From positions 1 through 64,000 of the forward strand of contig DHHB01000082.1 in assembly GCA_002403075.1 (NCBI GenBank): 64,000 nt of DNA, given 5' to 3'. This document shows, in pieces, positions 49,088 through 57,973 of the stretch; positions within the stretch are counted from its first letter, which is position 1; every line of letters starts with the position of its first letter. Origin of the DNA: a bacterium UBP1_UBA4783 (lineage in GTDB: Bacteria > Krumholzibacteriota > Krumholzibacteriia > Krumholzibacteriales > Krumholzibacteriaceae). The notes beneath the pieces were generated by a model that did no database searches, was not told where the DNA came from, and was given only the letters and a program-made list of their open reading frames with translations. Position numbers and translations under genes: made by a program.

Positions 49088-49171
49088 TCATCTGAATCGG
49101 TTCGGCGCGCGGCGGCTTTTCGTCGGGCGCGGCCGCGGGTTGGCGCTCACCAGCCGCAAGGGGGTACCCGG

Positions 49172-49732
49172 GTGGAAGGAAAGATACCGGACAAGATCTT
49201 CCTCACGCGAGGCGTCGGCAGGCACAAGGAAAAGCTCACGAGCTTCGAGCTCGCGCTCCGCGCGGCCGGCATCGCCCAGTTCAACCTCGTGCACGTCTCG
49301 AGCATCTTCCCGCCGCACTGCGTGCTCATTCCGCGCACGCGGGGCATATCGATGATGCGCGCGGGCGAGATCGTGTACTGCGTGCTCTCGCAGAACAGCT
49401 CGAACGAGCAGAGCCGTCTCGTCGGAGCCGGCATCGGCGTCGCGATACCGACGGATCGCAAAAAGTACGGGTACATCTCCGAGCACCACGCCTACGGCAT
49501 GCGCCAGGAGGGGATGGGGGACTACACGGAGGATCTCGCCGCGACGATGCTCGCCTCGACGCTCGGCATCGAGATCGACCTCAGCCGCGCGTGGAACGAA
49601 CGCAAGCAGGAATGGAAGATCGCCGGACAGATCGTCCGCACGACGAATATCACGCAGACGGCGTTCGGCAAGGAAGGGATGTGGACATCCGTCGTCGCGG
49701 CGGCGGTGTTCTGCAGCTACAAGAGCCGGTAA
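49172..49732 (+). CDS. pdaD: pyruvoyl-dependent arginine decarboxylase
   Basis: 186 residues from GTG 49172, with AGGGGG at 49159-49164. The self-cleavage site HVSSIFPP and the later ISEHHAYG region are those of PvlArgDC. Cleavage between the two Ser makes beta and alpha chains, the second carrying a pyruvoyl group. It converts arginine to agmatine. It overlaps speB by one base (TAATG), so the two steps are coupled. Confidence 0.95.
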   Translation: MEGKIPDKIFLTRGVGRHKEKLTSFELALRAAGIAQFNLVHVSSIFPPHCVLIPRTRGISMMRAGEIVYCVLSQNSSNEQSRLVGAGIGVAIPTDRKKYGYISEHHAYGMRQEGMGDYTEDLAATMLASTLGIEIDLSRAWNERKQEWKIAGQIVRTTNITQTAFGKEGMWTSVVAAAVFCSYKSR

Positions 49733-50574
49733 TGGAGCGAAGCTACGATTTTCTCGGCACCGAAGTCGCCGGTGCGGACAGGGATCGCGTCTATGTGATC
49801 CCTGTTCCCGTTGAATGGAGCGTCTCCTACGGGAAGGGAGCGGGAAGCGCGCCGGCGGCGCTGCTCGCCGCCTCCATGCAGATCGAGGTGTACAACGCCG
49901 GACTCGGCGTCGATCTCGAGGGCTCGGGCATCGTGACGCTCCAGCCGGGGATCCGTTCGAAGGACGATCTCCTCTCGTTCCTCCGCGAGAACCGCGGCCT
50001 CTTCCGCGACGCGCTTCCCTGTTTTCTCGGCGGCGAGCACTCGATCACCCCGTGGATACTCGAGGGGCTCGAGCTTCGCGACGTCGGGATCGTATGGCTC
50101 GACGCCCACGCCGACCTGCGGGAGCGCTATCTCGGCGAGCGCGAGAGCCACGCGTGCGCCGCGCGCAACTCGCTCCCCTACGGCCCGCTCGTCCAGATCG
50201 GCGTGCGGAGCTACTCGCGTGAGGAGCGGGACTTCCTGCGGGGCGCGGGGGGCACGCGGGTGTTTCCGTTCTGGAACGAGGGCGCGTGGGAGGCGATCCG
50301 GCGCCTCCCCGAGAACGTGTACCTCTCGATCGATTTCGACGCGGTGGATCCCGCGATCCTGCGCGCCGTCGGCACGCCGGAGCCGGGCGGGCTCGGCTGG
50401 GAGGAGCTCATGGATCTCCTCACCTTCGTCTTCGAGAAGAAACGGGTCGTCGCGATGGACGCCGTCGAGCTCGCGCCGGCGGAGCACGACGTGACCTCGA
50501 GCTTCATCGCGGCGAAGATCGTGTACGAGGCGATATCGCGATATCTGAGAAGGGAGCTTCCCCGTGAAACGTAA
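49732..50574 (+). CDS. speB: agmatinase (ureohydrolase family)
   Basis: 280 residues. Arginase-fold metal motifs are in order: GGEHS (~102), DAHADLRE (~123) and SIDFDAVDPA (~202), which bind two Mn ions. It hydrolyses agmatine to putrescine and urea. The start ATG 49732 shares an A with the pdaD stop, and the 3' end overlaps the next gene by 11 bases. Confidence 0.93.
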   Translation: MERSYDFLGTEVAGADRDRVYVIPVPVEWSVSYGKGAGSAPAALLAASMQIEVYNAGLGVDLEGSGIVTLQPGIRSKDDLLSFLRENRGLFRDALPCFLGGEHSITPWILEGLELRDVGIVWLDAHADLRERYLGERESHACAARNSLPYGPLVQIGVRSYSREERDFLRGAGGTRVFPFWNEGAWEAIRRLPENVYLSIDFDAVDPAILRAVGTPEPGGLGWEELMDLLTFVFEKKRVVAMDAVELAPAEHDVTSSFIAAKIVYEAISRYLRRELPRET

Positions 50575-51556
50575 ATACCTCACCCATCCGACGAGGCCTA
50601 TCCTCCCGAAGGCGGGGATGACGTGCGACGAGCTGCTGCTCGGCCTCGAAGGGTGCAGCTTTCAGGCGCGCCAGCTCGCGCTCGCCGCGAAGATCTGGTC
50701 GGAGGCCCTCGACGACGATATCGTCGTCATGTTCGGCCTCGCCGGCGCGATGGTTCCCGCCGGCATGCGCGCGACGATCGTGACGCTCATGGAGCACCGC
50801 CTCATCGACGTCGTCGTCTCGACGGGCGCCAACCTCTACCACGATTTCTACGAGACGGCGGGCAACTTCCACTACCTCGGGAGCCCCTACGCGGACGACA
50901 CGAAGCTCCGCGCGGACAAGATCGACCGGATATACGACACGTACGCCGACGAGGACGGTTTCGTCCGGCTCGACCGCCACATCGGCCGCTGGGCGACGAA
51001 GACGCTCGAGGAGCGGCCCTACACGACGCGCGAGTTCCTCCATCTGCTGGGGAAGGAGGCGAACCGCGTGTCGAAGGGGGAGCAGGGCATCCTCAGCACG
51101 GCCTACCGCCTCTCGATCCCGGTCTACTGTCCGGCGATCGGCGACTCCTCGATCGGCATCGGGCTCGCGGGGCGCACGCCGAAGGTGATCTTCGACATGA
51201 TCGGCGACGTCGAGGAGACCGCCGACATCGCGGCCTCGAAGCCGACGATGGTGATCTACGTCGGCGGCGGGACGCCGAAGAACTTCATCCAGCAGACCGA
51301 GGTGACGAACATGGTCCTCGGGCGCGAGGCGGAGGGGCACCGCTACGCGATCCAGTTCGTGGTCGACGCGCCGCACTGGGGAGGCCTGAGCGGCTGCACC
51401 TTCGAGGAGGCGATCAGCTGGGGCAAGATCGCCGTCGACGCGAAACGCGTCACGGTCGTCTCGGACGCGGCGATCGCGCTGCCGATCGTCGCGGCGTCCG
51501 TGCTCACGCGCCGCCGGAGGGCGAAGAAGAGACGCGCGCCGAAGCTGTTTTCGTGA
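50564..51556 (+). CDS. deoxyhypusine synthase-like protein (probable homospermidine or aminobutyl transferase)
   Basis: 330 residues from GTG 50564 with AAGGGAG upstream. DHS-family Rossmann fold: VMFGLAGAMVPAGMR, STGANLYHD, GDSSIG, VGGGTPKNF. The lysine of the active-site segment EAISWGKI is kept; in DHS it carries the aminobutyl intermediate. Bacteria have no eIF5A. In this setting, behind arginine decarboxylase and agmatinase, the protein most likely uses putrescine or spermidine to make homospermidine or a related polyamine. The C-terminus is strongly basic (RRRRAKKRRAPK). Confidence 0.9.
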   Translation: MKRKYLTHPTRPILPKAGMTCDELLLGLEGCSFQARQLALAAKIWSEALDDDIVVMFGLAGAMVPAGMRATIVTLMEHRLIDVVVSTGANLYHDFYETAGNFHYLGSPYADDTKLRADKIDRIYDTYADEDGFVRLDRHIGRWATKTLEERPYTTREFLHLLGKEANRVSKGEQGILSTAYRLSIPVYCPAIGDSSIGIGLAGRTPKVIFDMIGDVEETADIAASKPTMVIYVGGGTPKNFIQQTEVTNMVLGREAEGHRYAIQFVVDAPHWGGLSGCTFEEAISWGKIAVDAKRVTVVSDAAIALPIVAASVLTRRRRAKKRRAPKLFS

Positions 51557-51599
51557 CGGCCGACGGGGCGGCCGGGGTCGATGTGCGGGGAGGTCGGGG

Positions 51600-53126
51600 A
51601 TGGTCGCTGAAATTCGTTCCGGTGCCGTTTTCGGGATCGAGGGGTTCGGAGTCACGGTCGAGATAGATCTCTCGCGCGGTTTGCCGGCGTTTACGATCGT
51701 CGGCCTGCCGACCGCGGCGGTGCGCGAGAGCCGCGAGCGGGTGACCGCCGCGATCAAGAACAACGGGTTCACGTTCCCGCAAAAACGAATCACGGTCAAT
51801 CTGGCTCCCGCCGACGTGCGGAAGGAGGGGGCGGCGTTCGACCTGCCGATCGCGCTGGGCATCCTCTCGGCGAGCGGCCAGACTTCGTGCGCCGTGCCGC
51901 CGCACGTCCTCGTGCTCGGGGAGCTCGCCCTCGACGGGAGGCTGAAGCCGGTTAGGGGGGCGCTCCCCATCGCGCTCTTCGCGCTCTCGACCGGCTGCCG
52001 GCGCATCCTCGTGCCCGACGCGAACGCCGCCGAGGCCGCGGCCGTGAGAGAGATCGAGGTCGTGCCGTGCAGAGATCTCGGCGAGGCGCTCCGCGTCCTC
52101 GGCGGGGCGAACGCGCGCGAGGCGCCCGACCGCGCGGACGCGGACGCGGCGGCGCCCGCCGCCGGCCTCGATTACGCGCAGGTTCTCGGACAGGACGCGG
52201 AGAAGCGCGCGATGCAGATCGCGGCGGCGGGCGGGCACCACGTCATCATGGTCGGGCCGCCCGGCTCGGGAAAGACGATGCTCGCCCAGCGCCTTCCCTC
52301 GATACTGCCGCCGCTCGACGACGACGAGGCGCTCGAGCACGCGCGGATCATGAGCGTCGCCGGAGCCCGCGGGTCGGCGCGGCGCGGCCGCGAGCGGCCC
52401 TTCCGCGCGCCGCACCACTCGGCGAGCGACGCAGGGCTCGTCGGCGGCGGGCGGGGCGTCGCGCCGGGCGAGATCACGCTCGCGCACAACGGCGTTCTCT
52501 TTCTCGACGAGCTCACCGAGTTCCGGCGGAACGTCCTCGAGTGCCTCCGCCAGCCGCTCGAGGACGGCCGCATCGCGATCTCGCGCGCGAACGCCTCGTG
52601 CGTCTTCCCGGCGCGGTTTCAGCTCGTCGCGGCGATGAATCCGTGCCCGTGCGGCTACGCGGGATCGCCGCGGCACGCGTGCCGATGCTCGCCGAACGCG
52701 ATCAAACGGTACCTCGCGAAGATCTCGGGGCCCCTCATCGACCGCATCGGCGTGCACGTGGCGGTGCAGCCGGTGGAGCCGGCGGATTTCGACGGCGCGG
52801 GGGACGGCATGGGCTCCGCCGGCATGCGCGAGGCGGTGCTGCGCGCGGCGGAGGCTCAGCGCGAGCGTTTTCTCGGCCTCCGCGGCGTTCGGAGGAACGC
52901 CGACATGCCGGTCGCCGATCTCGAGGGGTTCTGCGGGATGGGGCGGGACGCGGTCGATCTCCTCGCCGCCGCGCAGCGGCGGCTTCTCGTCAGCGCGCGG
53001 GCGAGGAGGAACGTCATACAGGTCGCGCGCACGATCGCCGACCTGGACGGGTGCGGGACGATCGGCGCGCGCCATCTCGCCGAGGCGGTCCAGTACCGCG
53101 TGCCGCGGGCGATCGAGGAGTGCTGA
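51600..53126 (+). CDS. comM: YifB/ComM-family AAA+ ATPase
   Basis: 508 residues. N-terminal LonC-like domain (~1-170, PAFTIVGLPTAAVRESRERV). Mg-chelatase-type AAA+ core with Walker A GPPGSGKT (~218), Walker B GVLFLDELTEF, and MNPCPCGYAGSP, which with CRCSP forms a Cys-rich insert. The C-terminal domain follows. In naturally transformable bacteria ComM is a branch-migration helicase that extends D-loops during DNA uptake. It lies 43 bases after the polyamine operon and may be read through from it. Confidence 0.94.
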   Translation: MVAEIRSGAVFGIEGFGVTVEIDLSRGLPAFTIVGLPTAAVRESRERVTAAIKNNGFTFPQKRITVNLAPADVRKEGAAFDLPIALGILSASGQTSCAVPPHVLVLGELALDGRLKPVRGALPIALFALSTGCRRILVPDANAAEAAAVREIEVVPCRDLGEALRVLGGANAREAPDRADADAAAPAAGLDYAQVLGQDAEKRAMQIAAAGGHHVIMVGPPGSGKTMLAQRLPSILPPLDDDEALEHARIMSVAGARGSARRGRERPFRAPHHSASDAGLVGGGRGVAPGEITLAHNGVLFLDELTEFRRNVLECLRQPLEDGRIAISRANASCVFPARFQLVAAMNPCPCGYAGSPRHACRCSPNAIKRYLAKISGPLIDRIGVHVAVQPVEPADFDGAGDGMGSAGMREAVLRAAEAQRERFLGLRGVRRNADMPVADLEGFCGMGRDAVDLLAAAQRRLLVSARARRNVIQVARTIADLDGCGTIGARHLAEAVQYRVPRAIEEC

Positions 53127-53141
53127 GGGCCGGCGGGCGTC

Positions 53142-54293
53142 TCAGATCTGCCGCGCGTGGAGCACCTCGTGCGCGATGATGAGGCGCTGGATCTCGCTCG
53201 TGCCCTCGAAGAGGCGGTTGATGCGCGAGTCGCGGTACATCCGCTCGATCGGGTACTCGCGGATGAATCCGTACCCGCCGTGCACCTGCAGCGCCTTGTC
53301 GACGATGCGGTCGAGCGCCTCGGAGCAGTAGAGCTTCACCATGGAGGATTCCTTGGTGACGTCCATGCCTTCGTCGTACATCCACGCGGTGCGGTACACG
53401 ATCGATTCCATATTGTAGATCTCGGTCGCCATGTCGGCGAGCATCCACTGGATGGCCTGATTCTGGGAGATCTTGACGCCGAACTGGACGCGCTCCTTCG
53501 AGTGGGCAGCGCTCAACGCGAGCGCTTCCTTCGCCGCGCCGAGCGTCGCCGCGCCGAGGCCGAGACGGCCGCACGCGAGGATGCGCATCCCGACGATGAC
53601 GCCTCGTCCGGCGCGACCGAGGAGGTTCTCCCCGGGCACCTTCACGTCTTCGAAGATGAGCTCGGCGGTCTCCGAGCCGCGGATCCCCATCTTGTGCTCG
53701 ATCTTGCCGATCGAGAATCCGGGCGACTCGCGCTCGACGATGAAGGCGGAAACCTTGCCGGCCGCCTTGCCGCCCTTGTGCCGGGCGAAGACGGTGAACG
53801 TGTCGGCGAAGCTTCCGTTCGTGATGAAGTTCTTGCGTCCGTTCAGCACGTAATGGCCGCCCGCATCCTCGACGATCGTTTCGCAGTTGAACGCGTCGGA
53901 GCCGGCGTTCGGCTCGGTGAGGGCGAAGGCGGCGATGGTGCGCCCCTCGGCGAGCGGCACGAGGTATTTTTTCTTCTGCTCCTCGGTGCCGAACATGTAG
54001 ATACCCGAGCTCCCGATGCTCTGGTGGGCGCCGATGAAGGTCGCCGTCGACGAGCAGCCCCTGCCGATCTCCTCCTGCACGATGCAGTAGCCCGTCTCGC
54101 CCATGCCGGAGCCGCCGTACTCGGGCGGGAACGAGACGCCGAGGAGCCCGAGCTCCGCGATCTTCGCGATGAGCTCGCGAGGAATCTTCTCCTCCTGGTC
54201 GATCCGTTCGGCGATCGGCTTGATCTCGTTCGCGACGAACTTGCGGACCATGTCGCGCAGCATCTTCTGCTCGTCGGTAAACGTCCAGTCCAT
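53142..54293 (-). CDS. acyl-CoA dehydrogenase
   Basis: 383 residues with AAGGAGG upstream of ATG 54293. FAD-dependent fold with the signature FALTEPNAGSDA (~125-136) and the catalytic base Glu in RLFEGTSEIQR near the C-terminus. It oxidises an acyl-CoA to the enoyl-CoA and passes electrons to ETF. Chain length cannot be told; butyryl- or short-chain type is likely from overall similarity. No other beta-oxidation gene is adjacent. Confidence 0.94.
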   Translation of the reverse strand: MDWTFTDEQKMLRDMVRKFVANEIKPIAERIDQEEKIPRELIAKIAELGLLGVSFPPEYGGSGMGETGYCIVQEEIGRGCSSTATFIGAHQSIGSSGIYMFGTEEQKKKYLVPLAEGRTIAAFALTEPNAGSDAFNCETIVEDAGGHYVLNGRKNFITNGSFADTFTVFARHKGGKAAGKVSAFIVERESPGFSIGKIEHKMGIRGSETAELIFEDVKVPGENLLGRAGRGVIVGMRILACGRLGLGAATLGAAKEALALSAAHSKERVQFGVKISQNQAIQWMLADMATEIYNMESIVYRTAWMYDEGMDVTKESSMVKLYCSEALDRIVDKALQVHGGYGFIREYPIERMYRDSRINRLFEGTSEIQRLIIAHEVLHARQI

Positions 54294-54463
54294 GCGAGGC
54301 CTCCTTCGTAATCGTCGTTTCGGGTGATGCCGGCGTCCGGCGGTTATGGCGAATCGATGCGGAACGCGCCCGGCGCTCTGCCGCCCGGGCGCCCGGAGTG
54401 CCGGATTCCGGTTCCGGCGCGGTTACCATAGAGCCGCAACCCGTTCCTGTCAAGGGAAATGCA

Positions 54464-54493
54464 TTGCGGGGCGCTCCCGCGGCGTGATATCCT
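54464..54493 (+). promoter_or_regulatory. promoter of nth
   Basis: TTGCGG (54464-54469), 18 bases, TATCCT (54488-54493) with TG in the extended position. Confidence 0.5.
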
Positions 54494-54529
54494 GTTCCTT
54501 CGCGCGCGGTGCGCGAAGGGAGCGATCGA

Positions 54530-55243
54530 ATGGCCGGATCCGCGGCGCCGGATCTCAAGGATGAGTGGCTTCCGCTCGGCAGGCGGAGGGCGACGGCGGT
54601 GCTCCGCCGCGTCGTGCCCGCCGTCCGCGCGGCGGTCGCCGGGGCGCGGAACCCCTCGGTGACGGAGATCGCGGGCCGCACGCGCTCCCCGTTTCGCGTG
54701 CTCGTTTCGACCGTCATCAGCGCGCGGACGAAGGACGAGGTGACGGGGCGGGCGAGCGAACGCCTGTTCGCGCGCGCCTCGACCCCCCGAAAGATCGCGG
54801 CCCTTTCCGAGCGTGCGATCGCGGAGCTCATCTATCCCGCAGGATTCTACCGGACCAAAGCCCGGGCGATCCGGGCCCTCTCCCGGGCGATCGACGCCGA
54901 GCTCGGCGGGCGGGTGCCCGACACGATGGAAGGGCTGCTCGCGCTCCCCGGCGTGGGGAGAAAGACCGCGAACCTCGTCCTCACGCTCGGTTTCGGCGCC
55001 CCCGGCATCTGCGTCGATACGCACGTGCACCGGATCTCGAACCGTCTCGGCGTCGTCCGCACGACGAATCCGGCCGGCACGGAGTCGGCGCTCCGCGCGG
55101 CGCTTCCGCGCGGGCACTGGATCGAGATCAACGACCTCTTCGTCATGTTCGGACAAACGATCTGCGTTCCCGTCTCGCCGCGCTGCTCGGCGTGTCCCGT
55201 CTCCCGCTTCTGCCGGCGCGCCGGGGTGAAACGATCGCGGTGA
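54530..55243 (+). CDS. nth: endonuclease III (DNA glycosylase/AP lyase)
   Basis: 237 residues from ATG 54530 with GAAGGGAGCG upstream. Helix-hairpin-helix LPGVGRKTANLVL holds the catalytic Lys, VDTHVHRISNRL the catalytic Asp. The C-terminal cysteines (CVPVSPRCSACPVSRFC) form the [4Fe-4S] cluster. It removes oxidised pyrimidines and nicks the strand. Confidence 0.95.
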   Translation: MAGSAAPDLKDEWLPLGRRRATAVLRRVVPAVRAAVAGARNPSVTEIAGRTRSPFRVLVSTVISARTKDEVTGRASERLFARASTPRKIAALSERAIAELIYPAGFYRTKARAIRALSRAIDAELGGRVPDTMEGLLALPGVGRKTANLVLTLGFGAPGICVDTHVHRISNRLGVVRTTNPAGTESALRAALPRGHWIEINDLFVMFGQTICVPVSPRCSACPVSRFCRRAGVKRSR

Positions 55244-55334
55244 CGCGGCGCCGGACGTCCGCTCCCCGGACGCGGGGAGCGGAGACGAGCCGGACGGGTC
55301 CCCGCGCGGACGACTCTCGCTGTGGAGGTTGCGC

Positions 55335-56624
55335 ATGAAAGCGATAACGGCGCTCGTCTTTCTCGTATCGATCGCGGGGCGCGCCGCGGCCTTCGCCCCG
55401 GATTTCGACCGGCACTTCACCGCCCAGGCGCTCCGGATCGATCTCCACCACGGCGGGGACGCCGCCCGCGAAACCTACAGCCTCGACGAGCTTCGGGCCG
55501 AGCCCTTCTACGCGGGGAGCAGGACGAATCTCGTCGACACGCTCAATCTCGGAGAGTACATCGTCCGCGTGTTCGATCTCAAAACGAACGCTCTGATATT
55601 CTCGCGCGGCTACTCGACCGTCTTCGCGGAATGGAGCACGACCGACGAGGCGCTCGCGGGGTTCACGCGGGTCTTTCACGAGTCGATCGTCATGCCGTTT
55701 CCGAAGGCCCCCGTGCAGGTCCGCATCGAACGCCGCGACCGGAACAGGGTCTTCAAGCCCGTCTTCGACCTCGCCGTCGATCCCGCCGACTGGCACATCA
55801 ACCGCGAGCGGCGGTTCCGGGAGCTCCGCGTAGTCGAGCTTCTCGACAACGCGCCGAGCGAGCGGGCGGTCGACCTCGTGATCCTCGGGGACGGCTATCG
55901 GCGCGACGAGATGCACAAGCTCCGCAAGGACGCCGACCGCCTGCTCGGCGCGCTCTTCGACATGGAGCCGTTCAAGAGCCGCAAACGGGACTTCAACGTC
56001 AGGCTCGTCGAAACGGTCTCGGCCGACTCAGACATCGACGAGCCCCGCGAGGGCCGCTGGAAAGGAAACCTGCTCGGCTGCTCGTTCGACGCCTTCGACA
56101 TCCCGCGATACGTGCTCTCCTTTTCAAACAAGGTCATGAGGGACGTCGCCGGCAACGTTCCGTACGACGCCGTGCTCATCCTCGCGAACGCGAAGCGGTA
56201 CGGAGGCGGAGGCATCTACCAGCTCTACGCGATCAGCACCGTCGACAACGAGCACTCGGCCTTCGTGTTCACGCACGAGTTCGGACATTCGTTCGCGGGG
56301 CTCGGCGACGAGTACTACACGTCCGAGGTGGCCTACAACGACATGTACCCCCGCGGCGTCGAGCCGTGGGAGCCGAACATCACGGCGATGCTCGACTCGA
56401 CCGCCGTGAAATGGGGGGACCTCATCGCGCCGGGCACCCCGGTGCCCACTCCCGACGATTCGCTTCACGCGGACGTCGTCGGCTGCTTCGAGGGGGCGGG
56501 ATACTCGGCGAAGGGCCTCTACCGGCCGACGCGCGATTGCAGGATGTTCTCGAAGAAGGCGGACTCGTTCTGCCCCGTCTGCCGGCGGGCGATCGAGCGG
56601 GCGATCGATCACTACGTGAAATAG
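55335..56624 (+). CDS. M64-family (IgA peptidase-like) secreted metallopeptidase
   Basis: 429 residues from ATG 55335 with TGGAGG at 55323-55328. Signal peptide ~1-19. An N-terminal M64_N domain (~30-150) is followed by the catalytic domain (VILGDGYRRDEM, ~175) and the zinc motif HEFGHSFAGLGDEY, an HExxHxxxxxD. CRMFSKKADSFCPVCRRAI near the end may form disulfides. Clostridium ramosum IgA protease is the founding member. Environmental homologues are secreted proteases of unknown substrate. Confidence 0.9.
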   Translation: MKAITALVFLVSIAGRAAAFAPDFDRHFTAQALRIDLHHGGDAARETYSLDELRAEPFYAGSRTNLVDTLNLGEYIVRVFDLKTNALIFSRGYSTVFAEWSTTDEALAGFTRVFHESIVMPFPKAPVQVRIERRDRNRVFKPVFDLAVDPADWHINRERRFRELRVVELLDNAPSERAVDLVILGDGYRRDEMHKLRKDADRLLGALFDMEPFKSRKRDFNVRLVETVSADSDIDEPREGRWKGNLLGCSFDAFDIPRYVLSFSNKVMRDVAGNVPYDAVLILANAKRYGGGGIYQLYAISTVDNEHSAFVFTHEFGHSFAGLGDEYYTSEVAYNDMYPRGVEPWEPNITAMLDSTAVKWGDLIAPGTPVPTPDDSLHADVVGCFEGAGYSAKGLYRPTRDCRMFSKKADSFCPVCRRAIERAIDHYVK

Positions 56625-56632
56625 AAAAAAGG

Positions 56633-56659
56633 GAAGGGGCGGCATCGCGCCGCCCCTTC
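56633..56659 (-). terminator. terminator of the minus-strand ferritin-like gene
   Basis: GAAGGGGCGGC (56633-56643) and GCCGCCCCTTC (56649-56659) form a perfect 11-pair stem. On the minus strand it is followed by CCTTTTTT. It may also slow transcription from the M64 gene in the other direction. Confidence 0.75.
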
Positions 56660-56691
56660 GGGACGCACGGGCACGAGCGCTCGGCGGCGGC

Positions 56692-57198
56692 TCACGGACC
56701 GACGTTCATGAGGCGCTCGCCCCGCAGGAAATCGTCCGTGTTGTAATCCTCGGTTATCTCGAGCGCGCGGAACTCCGCCTCGAGGATCGAATAGTGGCTA
56801 CGCTCCATGCTCGCGAGGTACTCGAGCATCGAACGGCTGCTCTGGTCCCGCGTTTTTCCGGCGAGTCCCCCGTAGAACTCCTCCGACTTCTTTTCCGCCT
56901 CCATGGCCGCGGCGAAATACTCCTTGAGCGTCGCGTCGCGCTCGAGAACGTCCGACACGCTCGGCACGAGCGATTTCGGCGGCAGGCTGAGATCGACTCC
57001 CGGGAAACGCTTCCGGTAGGCCTCGGTGAGGATCTTCTCGTGGTTCTTCTCCTGATCGATGAGAAAGTCGACCTTCGTGCGCAGATCCGGATTTTTCGCC
57101 TTTTCCTTTATGCGATGGTAGAGCTTGATCGCCTCGATCTCGGACTTGATGGCGATCCCGAGGACCTCGAGGGTCGTGAGATCTCGTTCGCGGGTCAT
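56692..57198 (-). CDS. ferritin-like diiron (rubrerythrin-type) protein
   Basis: 168 residues, a four-helix bundle with Glu/ExxH pairs: EIEAIKLYHR, EKNHEKIL, MEAEKKSEEFY, MERSHYSIL. This matches the ferritin-like domain of rubrerythrins without the rubredoxin part. It probably handles peroxide or iron. It is divergent from a second, related ferritin-like gene. Confidence 0.85.
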   Translation of the reverse strand: MTRERDLTTLEVLGIAIKSEIEAIKLYHRIKEKAKNPDLRTKVDFLIDQEKNHEKILTEAYRKRFPGVDLSLPPKSLVPSVSDVLERDATLKEYFAAAMEAEKKSEEFYGGLAGKTRDQSSRSMLEYLASMERSHYSILEAEFRALEITEDYNTDDFLRGERLMNVGP

Positions 57199-57430
57199 AC
57201 GCGGGTCCTTTCATCCGTCGCGGCGCCGCGGTTCGGGGCGCGGCGGCGCCGGGTCCGGGGTTTGCCGCCGCGCCAATTTTCGCTTTACTTGGGCGGCGGC
57301 CGCACGTACCTTTTGACTGCATCGTTCGAGAATCATTACGAATAGTAGGGCAGCGGCGCCGCCTTGTCAAGGAAAGCCCGCGGAGAACCGGCGCGCCGAC
57401 CGCATGCCCGTTCGCTCAAGGAGGATCGCG

Positions 57431-57952
57431 GTGGAAAACACGAAGAGGCTCGAAGCGCTCAGGATCGCGCTCGCGAACGAGGAGAAGGAGCGCGATTTCT
57501 ATCTCGCCCACGCGAAGCGCACGAAGGATCCGCTCGGGAAGCAGATGTTCGAATCGATCGCGGCCGACGAAGAGGAGCACCGCAAGCGGCTCGTCGATCT
57601 CCACGCGAAGCTCGAGGAGCGGAAAAAATGGCCCGACGGCTTCTCCCTCGACGTTTCGACGCGCGTCACGGCGGCCCTCAACCGCCTCAGCAAGGAGGCG
57701 AGCGCCGCTCCCGAAAGCGACGACGACGATCTCGCGGCGGTCAAGACCGCGATCGAGTTCGAGACGAAGGGCGAGGCGTTCTACGCCCGCCTCGCGGACG
57801 AGGCCAAGGACAAGCCGGAGAAGCGCTTTTTCTCCCTCCTCGCCTCGATGGAGCGGGAGCACAGACTGTCGCTCGAGGACACCTTCGAGTATTTCACCGA
57901 TCCGCAAAGCTGGATGGAGAGGAAGGGCGGGCGCCATCTCGACGGCGCGTGA
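57431..57952 (+). CDS. ferritin-like diiron (rubrerythrin-type) protein, second copy
   Basis: 173 residues from GTG 57431, chosen because AAGGAGG (57418-57424) is 6 bases away. Two ExxH-containing helical pairs: NEEKERDFYLAHA with DEEEHRKRL, and FETKGEAFYARLA with MEREHRLSL. It is related to the divergent upstream gene but clearly a different sequence. It lacks a rubredoxin domain. Confidence 0.85.
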   Translation: MENTKRLEALRIALANEEKERDFYLAHAKRTKDPLGKQMFESIAADEEEHRKRLVDLHAKLEERKKWPDGFSLDVSTRVTAALNRLSKEASAAPESDDDDLAAVKTAIEFETKGEAFYARLADEAKDKPEKRFFSLLASMEREHRLSLEDTFEYFTDPQSWMERKGGRHLDGA

Positions 57953-57973
57953 TCGCCGCCCGGGGCGGCGGCG

